NCBI GenBank assembly: GCA_009827215.1
Contig: WUAJ01000162.1
Location: 1 to 5,470, forward strand
Source of the DNA: Phycisphaeraceae bacterium
GTDB taxonomy: Bacteria; Planctomycetota; Phycisphaerae; Phycisphaerales; UBA1924
Direction: 5' to 3'
Length of the DNA: 5,470 bases
The notes under the pieces are model-generated. The model worked only from the letters and a program-made list of their open reading frames with translations. It ran no database searches and was not told the DNA's origin. This document shows positions 1 to 5,470 of this stretch, piece after piece (the stretch's first letter is position 1; each line of letters opens with the position of its first letter). The position numbers were made by a program, and so were the translations under genes.

Positions 1-392
1 CCCAAGGTGGCAGCTCAAAGCTTGACTACCTGATCTACCAAGACTCAATCGCAACGGCTCGCAGACAGTTTATCTTCCGATCGACCGGATCTGGAATGTC
101 AGTCGACGACATCCCAGAACCAGCACGCTCGTTCCCAATCAATCCATTCTCGATTTCGGGATTATCCTCGGACCACCGCCCAGTGCTCATTGACTTTATT
201 CTTCCTGAAGCCGTCGCGGATCCATGCCCTGCGGACTTCACGGGAGAGGGACAACTCAACTTCCTCGATGTCAGTGCATTCCTGACCGCTTATGGCAAGA
301 TGGAAGCCTCCGCAGACTTTACCGGAGAAGGACAGTTCAACTTCCTCGATGTCAGCGCCTTCCTCACCGCGTATGGCAAGGGCTGTCCATAA
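1..392 (+). CDS. Secreted endonuclease/exonuclease/phosphatase-family protein with C-terminal GC-type dockerin repeats (5' partial)
   Basis: Only the last 129 codons are in the window; the reading frame is open from base 3 and ends at TAA 390-392. The visible part has two regions. The first resembles the end of an endonuclease/exonuclease/phosphatase (DNase I-like) domain: a KLDYLIYQDS strand and, near bases 167-200, the SSDHRPVLIDF motif, whose Asp-His pair matches the C-terminal catalytic SDH of that fold. After a short linker with Cys-Pro, two 23-residue dockerin-like repeats follow, and the protein ends Gly-Cys-Pro. Paired cysteines around the repeats suggest a disulfide and an extracytoplasmic location. 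Phycisphaerae carry this anchor on many secreted proteins; its partner is not known to me. The substrate (nucleic acid, phosphoester or lipid) cannot be told because the N-terminal active-site residues lie outside the window. The family call for the upstream domain rests on a short stretch, so it is probable rather than certain. Confidence 0.75.
   Translation, partial: QGGSSKLDYLIYQDSIATARRQFIFRSTGSGMSVDDIPEPARSFPINPFSISGLSSDHRPVLIDFILPEAVADPCPADFTGEGQLNFLDVSAFLTAYGKMEASADFTGEGQFNFLDVSAFLTAYGKGCP
231..380 (+). repeat. Tandem dockerin-like calcium-loop repeat (2 copies, 81-bp period)
   Basis: Copy 1 spans 231-299 and copy 2 spans 312-380, each encoding 23 residues; the period is 27 codons. 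Each contains a loop of the form D-F-T-G-E-G-Q-x-N-F-L-D followed by VSAFLTAYGK. This matches the dockerin/EF-hand-like spacing D-x-[N/D/T]-x-[D/E]-G-x-x-N-x-x-D, with Thr at loop position 3 and Glu at position 5. The copies differ at 10 of 69 bases by my count, but at only one residue (Leu versus Phe after the Gln). Calcium binding is inferred from the motif. Confidence 0.85.
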
Positions 393-411
393 AAATGATT
401 GATCTCAAAGC

Positions 412-427
412 TCAGTCATTGGACTGA
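412..427. terminator. Small inverted repeat between convergent genes, possible weak terminator
   Basis: TCAGTC (412-417) and GACTGA (422-427) form a perfect 6-bp stem with a 4-base loop, overlapping the stop codon of the receiver gene. It is the only hairpin I see at the junction of the two convergent genes (stops at 392 and 412). No T-run directly follows on the + strand. On the - strand a short T-run (complement of 391-395) comes about 17 bases after the stem, which is too far for a classic intrinsic terminator. This is a weak call. Confidence 0.2.
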
Positions 428-900
428 TCACGCAACGCACGAACCTCGGCGACCGCATCGTCGAGGTTTCTTTTCAGTTGTCGTACACGCAACAATGACT
501 TCACTCGCGTCAACAACTCGATCTTATTGACCGGCTTCGTCAAGAAATCATCCGCGCCCACATCAATCGCACGCTCAACATCCCCCACCTCACTCAATGC
601 CGTGACCATGATAATCGGGATATCGCGAGTCGAAATGGATTCCTTCAGTTGCTTGCACACCTGATACCCGCTCATCTTGGGCATCATGATGTCAAGCAAA
701 ATAATATCCGGCGGATCATTCTCAACCGACTGGATTGCTTGGATCCCGTCAGTAACCACACGCACCGGGCCACCTAGATCATCCAGATACGCCTGAAGGA
801 GCTCCAGATTCTGCTCGTTGTCATCAACGATCAGCACGCCCTGATGCGAGACCACCTCGGCGTCGTTCTGATCAGGCAAAGTCGGGTTGGTAGTGCTCAT
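412..900 (-). CDS. Stand-alone response regulator receiver protein (CheY/PleD-like)
   Basis: This is a 162-residue protein with one receiver domain at about residues 20-140. It has the acidic pair D26-D27, the phosphoacceptor D70 in LLDIMMP, T100 in the MVTA strand and K122 in TKPV, so every residue needed for phosphotransfer is present. A short charged helix (about 139-158) follows, and there is no DNA-binding, GGDEF or other output domain. The sequence is closest in style to PleD-type receivers. It probably passes a phosphoryl signal by protein-protein contact in the cytoplasm; the cognate kinase is not in the window. I chose the ATG at 898-900 because an AAAGGA ribosome binding site lies 9 bases upstream and the receiver begins about 20 residues later. 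The frame stays open upstream to a TTG at 1029, but that stretch has no receiver features. The gene is divergent from dacB and convergent with the secreted protein gene. Confidence 0.9.
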   Translation of the reverse strand: MSTTNPTLPDQNDAEVVSHQGVLIVDDNEQNLELLQAYLDDLGGPVRVVTDGIQAIQSVENDPPDIILLDIMMPKMSGYQVCKQLKESISTRDIPIIMVTALSEVGDVERAIDVGADDFLTKPVNKIELLTRVKSLLRVRQLKRNLDDAVAEVRALRDQSND

Positions 901-909
901 GAAATCTGG

Positions 910-915
910 TCCTTT
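910..915 (-). promoter_or_regulatory. Ribosome binding site deciding the start of the receiver gene
   Basis: Read on the - strand this is AAAGGA, followed by nine bases and the ATG at 900. It supports the shorter 162-residue protein over a start further upstream in the open frame. Confidence 0.6.
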
Positions 916-1058
916 CAAGACTTGCTCATTTCCTGCACTCAGATCATTGGTGCCCCGAATCCGATAGACTACCTCAGACAAAGCACGCTGAAACTCTAAA
1001 TGCACTCGATTGTACGAGAACTGGAGCAAATCAGCCGGTTTTCCCGATCGAGGGGTAC

Positions 1059-1063
1059 AGGAG
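1059..1063 (+). promoter_or_regulatory. Ribosome binding site of dacB
   Basis: AGGAG lies seven bases before the ATG at 1071. It favours that start over the double Met codons at 1122-1127, which would leave almost no n-region before the signal-peptide core. Confidence 0.7.
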
Positions 1064-1070
1064 ACCCTTT

Positions 1071-2585
1071 ATGCAGACCCGATCAACAACAATTACAACC
1101 ACTCCTCACCCGACGACGCTCATGATGACATTTCTCCTTTCGCTTCTCTGCTCGATCTGCATCGCAGGTCCACTGGATCTCAAGCTCGATCGACTCGTCG
1201 GAAACGCAAGCCTCAGAAACGGCAAAGCCGCGATTCACATCATCGACCTCGACACTGGACGCGAACTCGGAGAGTACAACTCCACCGAACTCATGATCCC
1301 CGCTTCCAATATGAAACTACTGAGCACCGGAGCCGCACTCATGGTGCTCGGCGATAGTTTCGACTTCCGGACAACAATTGACATCTACGAATCCAACAAC
1401 CGCACCACACTCATTCTCAGAGGATCAGGAGACCCCGCCCTCGGCGATCCCGCGATCTTTGAAGACGAGCACCAAGTGCTCACGCACGAAGCACTCTTCG
1501 ATGCCGTGGCAAAAGCACTCAAAGATCGAGGTGTTGAATCACTCGATGAGATCGTTGTCGATGATCGCGTCTTCGATCGGAACTGGGCGCACCCTGATTG
1601 GCCCGAAGACCAACTCAACCGCTGGTACTGCGCCGAGATCGGAGGACTCAACTTCCAAACCAATGTCATCAAGATGTACCCCATCCCAGGTTCACTCGGA
1701 GGCACCCCACTACTCGAGATGCAACCCGACCTCCCCTGGATCGATGTGCGCGTCAAAGCAAAGACCATCAGCAAGGGACGCGACAGCGCTTGGATCGCTC
1801 GTCCAGTCCCAGCCAACAAGTTCACGCTCTACGGCAATGTGCGAGGCAAAACAGAAATCCCTGTCAGTGTGCACGAACCATCCCTGTTCGCTGGAACTGT
1901 CTTTGCACAGTCACTCAAAGATCGTGGGATCGCACTCATCACCAACGGATACGCAAACGAAGCCGTCAGACTCGCTGACGCTGAAGACGAATGGGCATCT
2001 ACCCCAGTTGCAGTGGTTACGACCCCAATAGCCGATGTGGTCACGCGTGCGAACACCGACTCACACAACCTCTACACCGAAGCCCTGATCAAACGCATCG
2101 GACACGAAATCACCGGAGATCCCGGCTCATGGGAAAACGGCGCATCCGTCATCCGTCTCCTGCTCAGCCAGCATGTCAGCGCCACAGCCGCACAAAGCAC
2201 TATCATCGCAGACGGCTCTGGTATGAGCCGGGAAAACCGTGTTGCACCACAAACTCTCACCAAGTGGCTCAATGTCCTCTCGCATCATGAGAGTTGGGAC
2301 ACCTTCGCAAACTCACTTGCTGTCCCGGGAAAGGGCACACTCAAACGACGCTTCCTCAATGCCAATCTTGATTCATCACTCAAAGCAAAGAGCGGCTACC
2401 TCAACGGCGTCTACTCACTCTCAGGTGTGCTCGAACACCCCTCTGGAAGACGAGCCGCATTCTCAGTGATCCTCAACAACATCAAACCAGGCGCCGGCGC
2501 ACGAGCCGCCAAACCATTCATTGAAGATGTTGTCGTTGAGATCGATGCTTGGCTCACCGCCCAGACTGGTGTTCCAGGCGGATAA
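1071..2585 (+). CDS. dacB: D-alanyl-D-alanine carboxypeptidase/endopeptidase (PBP4-type, peptidase S13)
   Basis: A 504-residue penicillin-binding protein that would trim the terminal D-Ala of peptidoglycan stem peptides and/or cut D-Ala-meso-DAP cross-links in the periplasm. A signal peptide is visible: a polar n-region of about 19 residues, a hydrophobic core at about 20-31 and a likely cleavage near IAG-PL (32-34). No lipobox precedes either cysteine, so a soluble or loosely attached protein is expected. The three active-site motifs occur in order: S79-N-M-K82 in PASNMKLLSTG, S331-H-N333 in NTDSHNLYTEAL, and K440-S-G442 in place of the usual KTG. The family-typical DGSGMSRENRVAP stretch starts at D381. 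The roughly 250-residue gap between the first two motifs matches the inserted domain of S13 enzymes (E. coli PBP4, 477 residues). The TAA stop abuts the stop of the convergent decarboxylase gene. The family call is firm; the balance of carboxypeptidase and endopeptidase activity is not visible. Confidence 0.95.
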   Translation: MQTRSTTITTTPHPTTLMMTFLLSLLCSICIAGPLDLKLDRLVGNASLRNGKAAIHIIDLDTGRELGEYNSTELMIPASNMKLLSTGAALMVLGDSFDFRTTIDIYESNNRTTLILRGSGDPALGDPAIFEDEHQVLTHEALFDAVAKALKDRGVESLDEIVVDDRVFDRNWAHPDWPEDQLNRWYCAEIGGLNFQTNVIKMYPIPGSLGGTPLLEMQPDLPWIDVRVKAKTISKGRDSAWIARPVPANKFTLYGNVRGKTEIPVSVHEPSLFAGTVFAQSLKDRGIALITNGYANEAVRLADAEDEWASTPVAVVTTPIADVVTRANTDSHNLYTEALIKRIGHEITGDPGSWENGASVIRLLLSQHVSATAAQSTIIADGSGMSRENRVAPQTLTKWLNVLSHHESWDTFANSLAVPGKGTLKRRFLNANLDSSLKAKSGYLNGVYSLSGVLEHPSGRRAAFSVILNNIKPGAGARAAKPFIEDVVVEIDAWLTAQTGVPGG

Positions 2586-4658
2586 CTACCGTGCGAGCGT
2601 GATCTGATCACAACGAGCTTTGACAGTTTCATCCATCGTCAGAATCGGAGGCCAAGCCCGCACGGGCTGGTTATTGCGTGCATCGCCGCTGGTCTTGGGT
2701 GTCGCATCAAACCCAACACGATCACACCCATGCGACTGATCCCACTGCGTATCACGCGCAAAGTCGCAGTTCGCAACCCAGTGGAACAGCACCTCGTGAT
2801 GATCGTGTACATCCACATCACGCCCCACCACCACCACAAACCGATGCGCCGTCGCCTCGTTCCAGAACTCATCGAGCACCTTGCCCCCAAGCCCCGCACG
2901 ATCCGCCTCGTCATACCCTCGATCGACACGGATAAATACCCATCCCGGCGCCGCTTCCGGAGTAGTCGCTTCAAGCACTCCTTCGCAAGACCTCGCCCAC
3001 GCGATCGTTTCCTTGCACGCCGCCTCGCTGGGGATTGGTGACGGATCATCAATTGCTTGCCCGTCCAGATCCTCAGAAGCCACCTTCCGCGTCGCATCGA
3101 ATCCAAGCTTCATGCTCGTCCCGAATCGAGCCGCGGCGTGGTCCAGAATATCCACCGCCCCATGCACACGCTCAATATCACGCGATGGTTTGCAATGGTC
3201 CCATACCGCTCGCATGACACTCGAGAGATCATGCACATCGACATCATCCTCCACAACAAACAGCGTCTTCGTCCACGCCATCTGCCCCGCCCCCCAGATC
3301 GCGTGCATTACCTTGCGTGCATGCAGCGGATAATGCTTCTTGATCTGAATACTCGCCGCGTTGTGGAAACATCCATACAAAGGCAAGTCGTAATCCATCA
3401 CATCAGGCAAAATAGTCTTGAGCAGCGGCAGCATAATCCGCTCCGTCGCCTTCCCAAGGAAGTAATCCTCCTGAGGTGGCAGCCCCACCACCGTCGTCGG
3501 ATACACCGCGTCACGCCGATGAGTCAACGCCGTCACACGCGTAATCGGATACCGATCCGGCATCGAGTAAAACCCTGTGTGATCCCCGAACGGCCCCTCA
3601 AACACCGCCCCCTCACCAAGCTCCCCCGCACCAACCTCACGCGGATCCCACCCTGGATACCCCGCATCCGTGTCCACAAATCCCTCGATCACCATCTCCG
3701 CATCCGCCGGAACCCACAACGGAACTGTTTTCGCGCAACACATCCGCACGCCCTCGCCTTGCAAGAACCCCGCCATCAGCAGCTCGCTGATCCCAGGAGG
3801 AAGCGGACATGTCGCCGCGTACGGCAGCACACTCGGACCCCCAAGCACAATCGCGACCGGCATCGGTTTCCCGAGCTTCTTCCACGACCGCCAGTGCGCC
3901 GCCCCGTCGTGGTGCATGTGCCAGTGCATCGCGAGCCGATCCTTCCCGAGCAGCTGCACGCGATACATCCCGATGTTGTGCGACTTGGGTTTGGGATCAT
4001 CCCGATCATCCGCGTGGATCGTGTGAATCCCCGCGAGCGTAATAAACCGCCCGCGATACTTCGCGTCCCACTCGGACGCATCAATCTCCGGATGCCCCAT
4101 CCCCGCTACACCATCATTGATCCCCGCCGGATATCCGAGCGTCTCAAAGTCCCCATCATGCTCCCAGCATCGCAGGATCGGGATCGTCGTCAGATCAACC
4201 GCATCACCAGTATGCACCACCTCCTGACACGCACCATCCCGCTTGCTCCGCTTGGGACCGATCTTGAGCAGCGGATAGAACTGCTTCGCCTTCCCGATCG
4301 CTTCTCCGATCGAGCGAGGAGGTTCGGGTTTGGTCAGTTCACCGATCACCCTCGCCGTATCTTCGAGCGCCCGTCCCCCCAGCGCCATCTCGACACGCTT
4401 GTACGATCCAAACGCATTAATCAGCAGCGGAAAGTTCACCCCCTCCGGACGCTCGATCAGGATCGCCTTGCCCCCATTGCGTGAGAACTCCGGATCGGTG
4501 CGTTGCGAGTCATCCGACCCCGACATCGCATCCGTCCGCCTAGACTGCCGCTGTGCCAGCTCCGTGATCTCAAGCACAGGGCTCGTCGGCTCGGTGATCC
4601 GAACAAGCTCACCTTCAGAGTCAAGTGCACGGAGAAATGAAGACAGATCGCGATACAT
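2586..4658 (-). CDS. UbiD-family decarboxylase, long form (putative menaquinone biosynthesis decarboxylase)
   Basis: A 690-residue protein of the prenylated-FMN-dependent UbiD family, which removes a carboxylate from aromatic or unsaturated acids. By analogy with fungal Fdc1, N228 and R233 (HNIGMYRVQ), the His-rich MHWHMHHD at 244-251 and E292 mark the cofactor/metal site, and E354-GPFG-D359 the catalytic acids, with Asp replacing the second Glu as in many bacterial UbiDs. Further family landmarks are GLPPQED (392-398), GCFHN (429-433), WGAGQMAWTK (455-464) and LGFDATRK (518-525). The N-terminus (MYRDLSSFLRALDSEGELVRI style), the length and the C-terminal extension resemble the roughly 600-residue UbiD homologues of Helicobacter and Bacteroidetes linked to menaquinone synthesis by the futalosine route. 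That substrate is inferred, and no other menaquinone gene is in view. Residues 607-655 repeat the style of 467-525. The ATG at 4658 fits the family N-terminus but lacks a clear ribosome binding site; in-frame GTG codons at 4673 and 4706 are alternatives. Confidence 0.92.
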   Translation of the reverse strand: MYRDLSSFLRALDSEGELVRITEPTSPVLEITELAQRQSRRTDAMSGSDDSQRTDPEFSRNGGKAILIERPEGVNFPLLINAFGSYKRVEMALGGRALEDTARVIGELTKPEPPRSIGEAIGKAKQFYPLLKIGPKRSKRDGACQEVVHTGDAVDLTTIPILRCWEHDGDFETLGYPAGINDGVAGMGHPEIDASEWDAKYRGRFITLAGIHTIHADDRDDPKPKSHNIGMYRVQLLGKDRLAMHWHMHHDGAAHWRSWKKLGKPMPVAIVLGGPSVLPYAATCPLPPGISELLMAGFLQGEGVRMCCAKTVPLWVPADAEMVIEGFVDTDAGYPGWDPREVGAGELGEGAVFEGPFGDHTGFYSMPDRYPITRVTALTHRRDAVYPTTVVGLPPQEDYFLGKATERIMLPLLKTILPDVMDYDLPLYGCFHNAASIQIKKHYPLHARKVMHAIWGAGQMAWTKTLFVVEDDVDVHDLSSVMRAVWDHCKPSRDIERVHGAVDILDHAAARFGTSMKLGFDATRKVASEDLDGQAIDDPSPIPSEAACKETIAWARSCEGVLEATTPEAAPGWVFIRVDRGYDEADRAGLGGKVLDEFWNEATAHRFVVVVGRDVDVHDHHEVLFHWVANCDFARDTQWDQSHGCDRVGFDATPKTSGDARNNQPVRAWPPILTMDETVKARCDQITLAR

Positions 4659-4690
4659 ACCAAAGGGTATCACCGATCGGGGAACAAGTG
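4659..4690. promoter_or_regulatory. 32-bp divergent start region of the decarboxylase and methyltransferase genes
   Basis: Only 32 bases separate the two divergent start codons. That is too short for two complete sigma-70-type promoters, so at least one promoter must lie inside the opposite gene. The gap holds a CGATCG palindrome (4674-4679) and the ribosome binding site of the methyltransferase. No clear -10/-35 pair is visible. Confidence 0.4.
4679..4683 (+). promoter_or_regulatory. Probable ribosome binding site of the methyltransferase gene
   Basis: GGGGA lies seven bases before the ATG at 4691 and is the best Shine-Dalgarno-like stretch near any candidate start. An in-frame GTG at 4688 directly precedes the ATG and is an alternative start one codon longer. 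Confidence 0.45.
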
Positions 4691-5341
4691 ATGACCAACC
4701 CTCCACCAGTTCATGAAGCCGCCCATCGCCGAGATTGGCCGAGCTACTTCGATCGCATGCAAGGCAAGCCCCCCCGCGACACCGTCCTCAAAGCGATCGA
4801 GCTCTTCGGAGAAATCGATCCATCCAAACCCCTCCACGCCGTGGACCTCGGATGCGGCGACGGTCGCGACTCCGTCCCCCTCCTCGACGCCGGATGGACA
4901 GTCTGGGCACAAGACGGCAGCGAAGACGGCATCGCACGGACCAAATCACGCCCCGAAATCCAAGCGGCGCTCGAAACCAACCGAATCCAGATCAACCACG
5001 CGAACTTCGAGGGACTCGAGGTCCCCAAAGCAGACCTCGTCAACGCAAGCTTCTCGCTCCCATTCTGTCCACCAGATCACTTCCAGGCACTCTGGACTCA
5101 GATTGACGCTGCCATCGACCCTGGTGGTCGCTTCAGCGGCCAGTTCTTTGGAGATCGCGACGATTGGGCCATCATCGAAGACCGCTCCCACTTCACGCGT
5201 GATGAAACCCTCAAGCTGTTTGACCAATACATACTGGAGTCCTTCATCGAAGAGGACCGACCAAGCCGACAGTCCGAGTCCATGCACAAGCATTGGCACA
5301 TGTTCCATATCGTTGCCCGAAAGCGAGTTCCCGCATCATGA
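4691..5341 (+). CDS. Class I SAM-dependent methyltransferase (TehB-like)
   Basis: A 216-residue cytosolic methyltransferase of the Rossmann type. Motif I, which binds S-adenosylmethionine, is AVDLGCGDGRDS (50-61) with the GxGxG-like G54-C-G56-D-G58. An acidic residue after strand 2 (D75 in WAQDGS) is placed to contact the ribose. ADLVNASFSLPFCPP (114-128) corresponds to the strand-4 motif and PGGRFSGQFFGDRDDW (144-159) to the strand-5 region. The end, KHWHMFHIVARK, is the style of small TehB-like methyltransferases. The substrate cannot be read from the sequence. Motif I differs from the MenG/UbiE type, so despite its neighbour it is probably not the menaquinone C-methyltransferase. The frame is open back to an ATG at 4625, but I prefer 4691 because of the ribosome binding site and because the longer form would overlap the decarboxylase start. 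Its TGA overlaps the next gene's ATG, indicating one operon. Confidence 0.88.
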   Translation: MTNPPPVHEAAHRRDWPSYFDRMQGKPPRDTVLKAIELFGEIDPSKPLHAVDLGCGDGRDSVPLLDAGWTVWAQDGSEDGIARTKSRPEIQAALETNRIQINHANFEGLEVPKADLVNASFSLPFCPPDHFQALWTQIDAAIDPGGRFSGQFFGDRDDWAIIEDRSHFTRDETLKLFDQYILESFIEEDRPSRQSESMHKHWHMFHIVARKRVPAS

Positions 5342-5470
5342 GCGCAGTCATCGACATCCAAGGCGTCGAAAAAACATACAAACGACGCATCAAAGCACTC
5401 CGAGGGGTCGACCTCTCCGTCGGACAAGGAGAGATCTTCGGACTCCTGGGACCCAACGGCGCCGGAAAGT
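5338..5470 (+). CDS. ABC transporter ATP-binding protein (N-terminal 44 residues, 3' partial)
   Basis: The gene starts at ATG 5338-5340, inside the stop of the methyltransferase (ATGA), and runs off the window. The visible residues are a standard ABC ATPase beginning: an aromatic A-loop residue Y14 in VEKTYKRR, the strand ALRGVDLSV, then GEIFGLLGPNGAGK, which holds the Walker A (P-loop) GPNGAGK at 38-44. The GEIFGLLGPNGAGK style is typical of ATPases of ABC-2-type exporters and antibiotic- or drug-efflux-like systems, but the transported substrate and the permease lie beyond the window. No strong ribosome binding site precedes the ATG, so translation is probably coupled to the upstream gene. 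Confidence 0.92.
   Translation, partial: MSAVIDIQGVEKTYKRRIKALRGVDLSVGQGEIFGLLGPNGAGK

Larger units (their letters stand above)
901..1070. promoter_or_regulatory. Divergent intergenic region between receiver gene and dacB
   Basis: These 170 bases lie between two divergent starts and must carry the promoter or promoters of both genes unless transcription starts further away. I see no convincing paired -35/-10 boxes on either strand. A TACAAT hexamer on the - strand (1014 down to 1009) looks like a -10 box for the receiver gene but has no good -35 partner. A CGATCG palindrome sits at 1045-1050, just before the dacB ribosome binding site. No RNA gene or riboswitch-like structure was recognised. 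Confidence 0.4.

Noticed and set aside
901..1029. 43-codon in-frame extension upstream of the receiver gene
   Set aside because: It starts at TTG, adds no domain, and the ATG at 900 has a good AAAGGA ribosome binding site.
1122..1167. Possible lipoprotein signal at the two cysteines of the DacB leader
   Set aside because: The residue before each Cys is Leu or Ile rather than Gly/Ala/Ser, so neither fits a lipobox.
1378..2031. Open frame of 217 codons inside dacB in another + strand frame
   Set aside because: Ser/Thr/Pro-rich low-information translation lying wholly within a firmly identified S13 peptidase gene.
3057..4484. Long open frame (475 codons) on the + strand, antisense to the decarboxylase
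   Set aside because: Its translation is an Arg/Pro/His-rich string without recognisable domains, as expected for a frame opposite GC-rich coding DNA, while the - strand has an unmistakable UbiD protein.
4625..4690. 22-codon N-terminal extension of the methyltransferase from the ATG at 4625
   Set aside because: It would overlap the decarboxylase start, adds residues with no methyltransferase features, and lacks a better ribosome binding site than the ATG at 4691.
4691..5341. Methyltransferase as the menaquinone C-methylase paired with the UbiD protein
   Set aside because: Motif I is DLGCGDGRDS, TehB-like, and not of the MenG/UbiE type; proximity alone is not enough.
1..5470. CRISPR array, tRNA/rRNA, transposon ends, toxin-antitoxin or phage-defence genes
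   Set aside because: No regularly spaced direct repeats beyond the dockerin pair, no cloverleaf-like or rRNA sequence, no transposase or flanking inverted repeats, and every substantial coding region is accounted for.

Overview
The window looks like ordinary chromosomal DNA from a planctomycete, most likely of class Phycisphaerae. The strongest clue is the first gene, whose secreted product ends in two copies of the dockerin-like calcium-loop repeat bracketed by cysteines that is typical of that group (GC-type dockerin anchor). A long UbiD-type decarboxylase of 690 residues, weak or variable ribosome binding sites and moderately GC-rich coding DNA fit this, but the assignment is an inference from protein style only.

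Layout: (1) positions 1-392, + strand, the 3' end of a secreted endonuclease/exonuclease/phosphatase-type protein with the tandem C-terminal dockerin repeats. (2) 412-900, - strand, a stand-alone CheY/PleD-like receiver protein. (3) 901-1070, a divergent intergenic region. (4) 1071-2585, + strand, a DacB/PBP4-type D-alanyl-D-alanine carboxypeptidase/endopeptidase (family S13). (5) 2586-4658, - strand, a long UbiD-family decarboxylase, probably the late decarboxylase of menaquinone synthesis. It converges on dacB with no base between the two stop codons. (6) 4659-4690, a 32-bp divergent gap. (7) 4691-5341, + strand, a small class I SAM-dependent methyltransferase. (8) 5338 to the window end, + strand, the start of an ABC transporter ATPase, overlapping the methyltransferase stop by four bases (ATGA).

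The genes cover cell-wall remodelling, quinone biosynthesis, signalling, secretion and transport and do not form one obvious pathway. The only clear co-transcribed pair is the methyltransferase and the ABC ATPase. I found no tRNA, rRNA, CRISPR array, insertion sequence or phage gene, and no convincing new multi-gene system. The points most worth a second look are the protein-conserved but synonymously diverged dockerin duplication, the repeated C-terminal module of the UbiD protein, an apparent excess of the palindrome CGATCG, and the extremely tight gene junctions.
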